A stretch of 64,000 nucleotides of DNA, from NCBI RefSeq assembly GCF_006516965.1, contig NZ_VHLH01000008.1, positions 86,961 through 150,960 of the forward strand, given 5' to 3'. The DNA is from Pararhizobium mangrovi. GTDB lineage: Bacteria > Pseudomonadota > Alphaproteobacteria > Rhizobiales > Rhizobiaceae. Positions 57,948 through 64,000 of the stretch are shown one piece after another; positions within the stretch are counted from its first letter, which is position 1, and the number at the start of each line of letters is the position of its first letter. The position numbers and the translations under genes were made by a program. The notes under the pieces were generated by a model that ran no database searches, had not been told where the DNA came from, and saw nothing but the letters and a program-made list of their open reading frames with translations.

Positions 57948-59789
57948 TCACCGGTCCAGCGCTTCGAGTTCGTCGATCATGCCCTCGATCATCGAAAGGC
58001 CGCGGCTCCAGAACGCCGGGTCCGACGCGTCGAGGCCGAAGGGTGCGAGAAGCTCCGTATGGTGCTTGGTGCCGCCGGCCTTCAGCATCTCGAAATACTT
58101 CTCCTGGAAGCCGCTCTCGGCGTTCCGGTAGACGGCGTAGAGCGAGTTCACCAGACAGTCGCCGAAGGCGTAGGCGTAAACGTAGAACGGCGAATGGATG
58201 AAGTGCGGGACGTAGGCCCAGAAGGTCTCGTAGCCTTCGGAGAGTTTGATCGCCGGTCCGAGACTGTCTTCCTGCACCGACATCCAGAGATTGCCGATGT
58301 CCTCCGACGTCAGCTCGCCCTCGCGGCGTGCGGTATGCACCTTGCGCTCGAACTCGTAGAAGGCGATCTGGCGCACGACCGTGTTGATCATGTCCTCCAC
58401 CTTCTGGGAGAGCATGGCCTTGCGCTCCTGCGCGTCGGACGTCTGGTCGAGAAGGGCGCGGAAGGTCAGCATTTCGCCGAAGACGGATGCCGTCTCGGCA
58501 AGCGTCAGCGGCGTCGAGGCCATCAGCGCGCCCTGGTCGGCCGCCAGCACCTGATGCACGCCGTGGCCGAGTTCGTGGGCGAGCGTCATCACGTCGCGCG
58601 GCTTGCCCATATAGTTCAGCAGGACATAGGGATGGGCCGACGGCACGGTCGGATGCGCGAAGGCGCCCGGTGCCTTGCCTGGAGCGACCGGCGCGTCGAT
58701 CCAGCGATCGTCGAAGAAACGGCCCGCGATGTCGGCCATTTCCGGCGCGAACCCGCGATAGGCCGAGAGCACGGTTTCGCGCGCATCGCCCCAGCCGATC
58801 GTCGTCTGCGGCGTGTCGGGCAGCGGCGCGTTACGGTCCCAGAAATTCATCCTGTCCATGCCGAGCCATTTCGCCTTCATGGCGTAATAGCGATGCGAAA
58901 TGCGCGGATAGGCCTCGCGTACGGCGGCGGCCAGCGCGTCGACGACCTCTCGCTCGACGCGGTTGGCGAGGTGCATGGAATCGGCGATGTCCTTAAAGCC
59001 GCGCCAGCGGTCGGCGATCTCCTTGTCCTTGGCGAGCGTATTGGTGATCAGCGTGAACGTGCGCAGGTTTTCGCGGAAGGTCTTCGTCAGCGCGTCGGCG
59101 GCGGCGTGGCGCGTCGGCTCGTCGGGTTCCTGCAGCTTGTTGAGCGCGGGTTCCAGCGTCAGCCTTTCGCCTAGTATCTCGAAGGTCAGGTCGGCCATCG
59201 TCTCGTCGAAGAGCCGGTTCCACGCGCCTCGGCCGGTCTGCGTCTTTTCGTGGAAGAGTTCCTCGACGCGATCCTCGAGCTGGTAGGGCTTGTCCTGGCG
59301 CAGATCGACGATCCACGGGCGGTAGCGGCGTGCGGTCGCATCCTCCTCGATCGCCTGGTCGACGACCGTGTCGTCGACGCGGTTGAGTTCGAGCTCGAAG
59401 AAGAGAAGGTTAGCGCTGGTGTTGGTAATGTGCGACTGCGTGTCGCCGAAGAACTTGGCGTTGCCGGCATCGGTCGTATCGGAGAAGTAGGTCAGGCCGG
59501 CATAGGAGACGATGCGGCCCATGACTTCCTGCAGCGCTTCGTATTCGGCGATCGCCTCGCCGAGCCGCCCGGAGCGCGCGGCTTCCTCGATCTTGCCCTT
59601 CCAGCGTTCCGCAAAGGCGGGGGCTTCGCGATCGATGTGCTCGAAATCCGCCTTCAGCGCCTCGCTCGTGCGGCCGGGGTAGAGATCGTCGAGGTTCCAC
59701 CGCGGCAGATCGGTAAGGCCGGCGTCGCGGGCGACGGCAGCCTCGCCTGGTGAAGACGCGATTGCCGGTTCGAGGCGGAAGGAACGCAT
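57948..59789 (-). CDS. pepF: Oligoendopeptidase F (M3 family)
   Basis: A cytoplasmic metallopeptidase of 613 residues for short peptides. The zinc motif HELGH gives His405, Glu406 and His409. The start MRSFRLEPAIASS at 59789 has GAGG at 8 bases. The region GAFAHPTVPSAHPYVLLNYMG precedes the active site as in the family. The length is normal. It is divergent from the sigma-54 regulator. Confidence 0.92.
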   Translation of the reverse strand: MRSFRLEPAIASSPGEAAVARDAGLTDLPRWNLDDLYPGRTSEALKADFEHIDREAPAFAERWKGKIEEAARSGRLGEAIAEYEALQEVMGRIVSYAGLTYFSDTTDAGNAKFFGDTQSHITNTSANLLFFELELNRVDDTVVDQAIEEDATARRYRPWIVDLRQDKPYQLEDRVEELFHEKTQTGRGAWNRLFDETMADLTFEILGERLTLEPALNKLQEPDEPTRHAAADALTKTFRENLRTFTLITNTLAKDKEIADRWRGFKDIADSMHLANRVEREVVDALAAAVREAYPRISHRYYAMKAKWLGMDRMNFWDRNAPLPDTPQTTIGWGDARETVLSAYRGFAPEMADIAGRFFDDRWIDAPVAPGKAPGAFAHPTVPSAHPYVLLNYMGKPRDVMTLAHELGHGVHQVLAADQGALMASTPLTLAETASVFGEMLTFRALLDQTSDAQERKAMLSQKVEDMINTVVRQIAFYEFERKVHTARREGELTSEDIGNLWMSVQEDSLGPAIKLSEGYETFWAYVPHFIHSPFYVYAYAFGDCLVNSLYAVYRNAESGFQEKYFEMLKAGGTKHHTELLAPFGLDASDPAFWSRGLSMIEGMIDELEALDR

Positions 59790-59985
59790 GGAAGGACCTC
59801 TTTGTCGTTGATGCACGTGTGAACGAAGGCTAGGGCGCGCGCGACTTTTTCCCAGCGAAAAGACCTCCGTTAAAATGCGAGGCTTTCCCGCAAGGGGATG
59901 TTGTCGCGTCCGTGAGACTGTCGGCCACTGTGAACAAGCCCGTACCCGAGAACAAGGGGCGAAGCGGGCGGGGACGGCTAAAGAC

Positions 59986-61608
59986 ATGACGACAGGAACA
60001 CGCAAGCCCACATCCCAAGGCACGACCGTGCTCGTCGTGGACGACGATCCCGTTCAGCGCCGGCTCCTACGCCATGCGGTGGAGGAAGCGGGCCATACGG
60101 CGATCCTCGCAGACGGCGGCGAGGCGGCGATGGTCGAACTCGCACGGGCCGGCACGAAGATCGGCGTCGTTGTGCTCGACCTTTTGATGCCCGACATGGA
60201 CGGCCTCGCCGTCATGGGCCAGATGCGCGAACGCGCGATCACCGCGCCGGTCGTCGTCCAGACGGGGCAGGGCGGCATCGATACGGTCGTTAGCGCCATG
60301 CGCGCCGGCGCCTTCGACTTCGTCGTCAAGCCGGTCTCGCCGAAGCGGCTGCAAAGCGCCATCGACGCGGCGATGCGGCTCGACCGGAAGGAAGGTTCCG
60401 GGCGAGCCGGCCGGGGCAGCGCGGCCGGCGGTTTCCGCGACATCGTCTCCGCGAGCCCGGCCATGGAGCGTGCGCTTGAGCTTGCCCGACGGGCCGCCGC
60501 CTCGACCATTCCCGTGGTGCTCGAAGGCGAGTCGGGCGTCGGCAAGGAAATGATCGCGCGTGCCATCGGCGGGGCGGGCGAGCGCCGCTCGAAGCCCTTC
60601 GTCACCGTCAATTGCGGCGCGATCCCCGAAAACCTCGTCGAAAGCGTTCTCTTCGGTCACGAGAAGGGCGCCTTCACCGGCGCCGGCGAGCGCCATCCGG
60701 GCAAGTTCACCGAGGCCGACGGCGGAACGCTGTTCCTCGACGAGGTCGGCGAACTGCCGACAGGGGCGCAGGTGAAGCTGTTGCGCGCGGTGCAGCAGGG
60801 CGAGATCGAGACGGTCGGCGCCAAGCGCGTCACCCGGGTCGACTGCCGCATCGTATCGGCGACGAACAAGGACCTGATCGCGGAAGTGAAGGCGGGCCGC
60901 TTTCGCGAGGACCTCTATTACCGCCTCGCCGTCTTCCCGATCCTCGTGCCGGCGCTCCGGCGACGCAAGGAGGATGTCCCCCCGCTCGTGCGCCATTTCG
61001 TGGAGCGCTTCGCGGGCCAGCAGGGGGTCAATCCCGCGCCACGCGTGCTGCCGGAGACGATGGCGCTCCTGACGGCCTACGACTGGCCGGGCAACACCCG
61101 CGAACTCGAAAACGCGCTCTATCGGGCGATCGTTCTTGGCGAGGGACGTGCGCTGACGCCCGACCTCTTTCCGCAGATCGCCGCGCAGCTTCCCGCCTAC
61201 GACGTGCGCGAGGCGGGCAATACGTTCCGTGTCGTTGCCACCGCCGAACCGGTGCATGAGGACCGGGCGGCGCCGAAGCGGCCGGCGGCAAGCCGCATCA
61301 CCTTTGCCGAAGACGAGGCGCACATTGCCGACGCGCCCTCGGTGGCACCGGAAACCGAGGAACTGCTGGCGCGCACGGGCGAGCCGGAGGCCGGTCGCGG
61401 CGATGCCATCCCCCCGCTCGGACCGGATGGGCAGGTGCGTCCGCTCGCCGAGATCGAGGAGGACGCGATCCGTTTCGCGCTGAAGTTCTACGACGGGCAG
61501 ATGAGCCGGGTCGCGCGCCGCCTCGGCATCGGTCGTTCGACGCTCTACCGCAAGCTCAAGGAGTACGCGATCGATCCTGCCGACCCCGAACCGGAACGCG
61601 TCGCGTAG
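59986..61608 (+). CDS. Sigma-54-dependent response regulator
   Basis: A 540-residue NtrC-type activator. Receiver domain: acidic pocket at Asp19-Asp21 and phosphoacceptor Asp65. AAA+ domain: Walker A GESGVGKE, GAFTGA intact for contact with sigma-54, Walker B GGTLFLDE. C-terminal FIS helix-turn-helix MSRVARRLGIGRSTLYRKL. A linker of about 90 residues separates AAA+ and FIS. No histidine kinase is adjacent. The next gene on the same strand is a DUF882 protein, a conserved-looking pairing. Promoters controlled by it are unknown. Confidence 0.88.
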   Translation: MTTGTRKPTSQGTTVLVVDDDPVQRRLLRHAVEEAGHTAILADGGEAAMVELARAGTKIGVVVLDLLMPDMDGLAVMGQMRERAITAPVVVQTGQGGIDTVVSAMRAGAFDFVVKPVSPKRLQSAIDAAMRLDRKEGSGRAGRGSAAGGFRDIVSASPAMERALELARRAAASTIPVVLEGESGVGKEMIARAIGGAGERRSKPFVTVNCGAIPENLVESVLFGHEKGAFTGAGERHPGKFTEADGGTLFLDEVGELPTGAQVKLLRAVQQGEIETVGAKRVTRVDCRIVSATNKDLIAEVKAGRFREDLYYRLAVFPILVPALRRRKEDVPPLVRHFVERFAGQQGVNPAPRVLPETMALLTAYDWPGNTRELENALYRAIVLGEGRALTPDLFPQIAAQLPAYDVREAGNTFRVVATAEPVHEDRAAPKRPAASRITFAEDEAHIADAPSVAPETEELLARTGEPEAGRGDAIPPLGPDGQVRPLAEIEEDAIRFALKFYDGQMSRVARRLGIGRSTLYRKLKEYAIDPADPEPERVA

Positions 61609-61847
61609 CTCGGTCTTGCCGCCTTCCGGCGGCTTCCCGTCCGTCGTCAAGTCTAAAGTAGGCTTTTCTTCGTTCGCCGAAGCGGTCCGGCGGCCGAAAG
61701 CCGTTTCTGGTTTAGTTCTTGTTAAGCCGGCGTTCACTATACTATAGTCCTCGTCACGGTAGTGGCGGGGATGTCATTGTGTGACCGTAATTTTTGGTCA
61801 TGCCGTGAGCCACGGAACGCGAACTCGGCGTGCGGGGACCTTCATTG

Positions 61848-63734
61848 GTGGATTTCGAGACCACGATCGGCAATGCGCCGCCGTGCCGGCGTGCGCGGGA
61901 AAATTCCATCGGCCGAACCGGCCGTTCCTTCCTTCGGTTCGTCTTCTTCCTGGCGCTCGTCTGTGCCGGTTTCGGACTGGTCTGCCAGAGCCCGGCGCTC
62001 GCCGCGACCCGCTCGTTGAAGGTCGTCAACGTCCATACCGGCGAAAAGGCGATCATCGCCTACAAGCGCAACGGACGCTACATTTCCTCCGGCCTGCAGA
62101 AGCTGAACTACATCCTTCGCGACTGGCGCGAGGACAAGGAAATCAAGATGGATCCGCGGATGATCGATCTCCTCTGGGAGGTCTATCAGAAGAGCGGTTC
62201 CAACGATTACATCAACATCATCTGCGGCTATCGCACCGGCAAGACCAACGCCATGCTGCGCGGCCGTTCGCGCGCCTCGGGCGTCGCCAAGCAGAGCCAG
62301 CACACGCTCGGCAAGGCGGTCGACTTCTTCATTCCCGACGTCAGGCTTTCGACGCTGCGCGAGATCGGCATGAAGTTCCAGGTCGGCGGCGTCGGCTACT
62401 ATCCGAATTCCGGTTCGCCGTTCGTGCACATGGATACCGGCTGGGTTCGTGCCTGGCCGCGCATGTCGCGCACCCAGCTCGTCAAGCTTTTCCCGGATGG
62501 AAAGACGCTGCACCTGCCGCCGAGCGGCAAGCCGCTTTCCGGTTATCAGCAGGCGCTCGCCTCCTACAAGCAGCGCGTGACCGGCAGCTCTATCGCCGTT
62601 GCGGGCGGTAGCGCCGACGATGGCGGCGGATCGCACAATCTGCTCGCCGCACTCTTCGGGCGCCACAAGGACAAGCAGCTCGATGCGGGGGATACGGTCC
62701 AGGCCAATCCTGAACTCCACCAGATCGAAACCCGCGCGATGGCCGCGCGCGGCACGACGACCCGCGCGCCGACCGAGATCGCCAGCGCGCCCGTTTCCCT
62801 TCCGGGAGCCAAGAACGCGCCGTTGCCGGGCTCGCGGCCGGAACAGGGCCGTTCGTCCATTGCCGTGGCGATGGCGGGCATTCAGCCAGCCGAAGCGGTC
62901 GCCATGACGCCGGGCGCTCCGCCTTCGCTCGGTCCGAGTGCGGCTCCGGCGGATGACACCGACGAGGCCGAGGCGGATGCCGGCGAGGCCGAAAGCGCCG
63001 GCGGATATGCGGATCTCCTTGCCTATGCGGTGCCGGTGCCGGGCATTCGGCCGGCCGGCGATACGTCACCCAGCGAACCAGGCGTGAAGCGCGTGGACAA
63101 CGCCGCGGACGCCACGGCGGCGCTGATTGCCGAGGCGAATGTGGACATGCCGGCCGACGAGGCTGAAACCGAGGCTCCGGAAACCAAGGGTTCGCGCGGC
63201 TTCATGCCGGTGCCCGGCGACCGGCCGATGCTGACGGCTTTTGCCTCGCCGATCGAAGCGGACGACGACGACGCCTCGCGGCTTCCCGCGTTCCCGCCGA
63301 AGGTGAAGGCGCGGCCGGCAAGCCCCACGCCTTCGGCCGTCGCCGAAGCGGGCAAGCGGCACCTGCGCGACGGCGAGATTCGCATCGCTTCGCTCGCGAA
63401 AGGCGAGATCGCCAGCGCGAGCTTCGCTCCGGCGATGCCGGAACCGAAATCCCGGATCGAAGCGGATCGACCCGATGCCTCAGTGGAGGCCGTACGTGGC
63501 GGCCGGGTGAACCGATCCGCCGCAAGGCAGGGGAAGAACGGGCAGCTACTCACGGCTGCGGCGGTCGCCCAGTGGGCTATGGCACGCGAGAATGCGCATA
63601 CTGAACGCGAGGTCACCGGGGCTTCGACGCGCACGAGCCGGCTGCCGGCCGCGACCGCGTCGACCGGATCGAACGGCAGGACCATCGATCCGGAGCGCTT
63701 TGCGGCCGTACGGGTCTATTTCCCCCGGAACTGA
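61848..63734 (+). CDS. DUF882/YcbK-type secreted protein with long disordered tail
   Basis: A 628-residue protein. GTG 61848 is used (GGGGA upstream). A signal or anchor segment spans residues 30-52. The conserved domain (about 55-210) has the zinc-peptidase (M15-like) pattern QSQHTLGKAVDFFIPD with the HxxxxxxD signature and PFVHMDTGWVRAW. DUF882 proteins are expected to act on peptidoglycan in the periplasm. About 400 residues of low-complexity, charged and Ala/Pro-rich sequence follow. Three copies of a PG-x-RP motif are visible: PLPGSRP, PVPGIRP and PVPGDRP. The regulator at 59986 lies just upstream. Confidence 0.78.
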   Translation: MDFETTIGNAPPCRRARENSIGRTGRSFLRFVFFLALVCAGFGLVCQSPALAATRSLKVVNVHTGEKAIIAYKRNGRYISSGLQKLNYILRDWREDKEIKMDPRMIDLLWEVYQKSGSNDYINIICGYRTGKTNAMLRGRSRASGVAKQSQHTLGKAVDFFIPDVRLSTLREIGMKFQVGGVGYYPNSGSPFVHMDTGWVRAWPRMSRTQLVKLFPDGKTLHLPPSGKPLSGYQQALASYKQRVTGSSIAVAGGSADDGGGSHNLLAALFGRHKDKQLDAGDTVQANPELHQIETRAMAARGTTTRAPTEIASAPVSLPGAKNAPLPGSRPEQGRSSIAVAMAGIQPAEAVAMTPGAPPSLGPSAAPADDTDEAEADAGEAESAGGYADLLAYAVPVPGIRPAGDTSPSEPGVKRVDNAADATAALIAEANVDMPADEAETEAPETKGSRGFMPVPGDRPMLTAFASPIEADDDDASRLPAFPPKVKARPASPTPSAVAEAGKRHLRDGEIRIASLAKGEIASASFAPAMPEPKSRIEADRPDASVEAVRGGRVNRSAARQGKNGQLLTAAAVAQWAMARENAHTEREVTGASTRTSRLPAATASTGSNGRTIDPERFAAVRVYFPRN

Positions 63735-63812
63735 ACCGGCGTCACACAATGCGTCACGAGATCGAGGCCGGTGTCATCACATCGGCCTCGTTTCTTCGTG
63801 AAGAGAGTGCTT

Positions 63813-63914
63813 AGAGCATTCCCGGTGAACTCTGGTTCACCGGGAATGCTCCAGTTCTTTGTTTTGTCGCAGTATCCGACGCCAAAGCGATCCCGCTTTG
63901 GCTGGAAATGCTCT
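63813..63914. repeat. Palindromic extragenic repeat with nested hairpins
   Basis: A 102-base element bordered by inverted AGAGCATT (63813-63820) and AATGCTCT (63907-63914). Inside is a perfect 17-base-pair hairpin, GAGCATTCCCGGTGAAC (63814-63830), loop TCTG and its complement (63835-63851). A second hairpin GCCAAAGCG (63881-63889) with CGCTTTGGC (63894-63902) follows. This is the style of the common intergenic palindromes of Rhizobiales. It may also terminate the DUF882 transcript and the incoming transposase gene. The right end overlaps the transposase stop. Confidence 0.7.
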
Positions 63915-64000
63915 AGGTAGTGGACTCATAAGTTCGCATCCACAGTCTTGCCGATGCGAGAGCGACGGCGGCGAGAAAGTTCCTTGCCAGCTTGTCGTAG
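63913..64000 (-). mobile_element. C-terminal end of an IS5-family transposase (cut by the window edge)
   Basis: On the minus strand the last 28 codons before TAG (63915-63913) read YDKLARNFLAAVALASARLW and end with YESTT. This is the typical C-terminus of IS5-group transposases, where the final helix ends near YDKLARNF. The rest of the element lies beyond 64000, so full length and inverted repeats cannot be judged. It shares three bases with the palindromic repeat. Confidence 0.8.

Overview
The window is high-GC DNA from an alphaproteobacterium, most probably of the order Hyphomicrobiales (Rhizobiales). The lineage call rests on the glgP-glgB-glgC-glgA-pgm glycogen operon, a CpdR cell-cycle response regulator, a suhB/MmgR-type small RNA upstream of hisN, a Brucella Omp10-type lipoprotein and homospermidine synthase. 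A placement near Aurantimonadaceae is only a guess. Coding density is high. One AT-rich islet (about 56.5-57.9 kb) and the end of an IS5-type transposase at the right edge are the only clearly foreign-looking pieces.

Layout. 1-9.2 kb: glycogen operon on the minus strand, with a LacI-type palindrome upstream and a hairpin terminator downstream. 9.3-11.4 kb: a lytic transglycosylase and a YeiH-type transporter. 11.5-28.1 kb: about 16 genes in five transcription units that together look like a complete bacterial sphingolipid system. It has acyl carrier protein plus serine palmitoyltransferase, a GNAT-type ceramide synthase, an NAD-dependent reductase/epimerase and a fatty acyl-AMP ligase for the ceramide core. 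It also has a lipid kinase, a Tam41-like nucleotidyltransferase, a CDP-alcohol phosphotransferase, two NTP-transferases, a CDP-glycerol-phosphotransferase-like enzyme and a phosphoesterase for an anionic head group. LptF/LptG homologues and a Wzx-like flippase are candidates for export. 28.4-36.2 kb: housekeeping and stress genes (DUF2147, MFS transporter, tRNA-Val, cpdR, N-formylglutamate amidohydrolase, sRNA, hisN, hydrolase, Hsp20, threonine aldolase). 36.9-44.5 kb: glutamate synthase gltB and gltD, separated by a VapBC module and a glutathione S-transferase. 44.6-56.5 kb: envelope genes (SGNH hydrolase, MltB-type transglycosylase, galU, porin, beta-barrel protein, SPFH/NfeD pair), hemH, omp10 and homospermidine synthase. 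56.7-64 kb: HNH nuclease islet, oligoendopeptidase F, a sigma-54 activator, a DUF882 peptidase-like protein, a palindromic repeat and the IS end.

The main result is the 11.5-28.1 kb island. Its gene content closely resembles the sphingolipid locus I know from Caulobacter. The presence of LptF/LptG homologues inside the ceramide-synthase unit suggests that synthesis, head-group assembly and outer-membrane delivery of an anionic ceramide lipid are encoded together. Function is inferred from families and context; nothing here was verified by database search.
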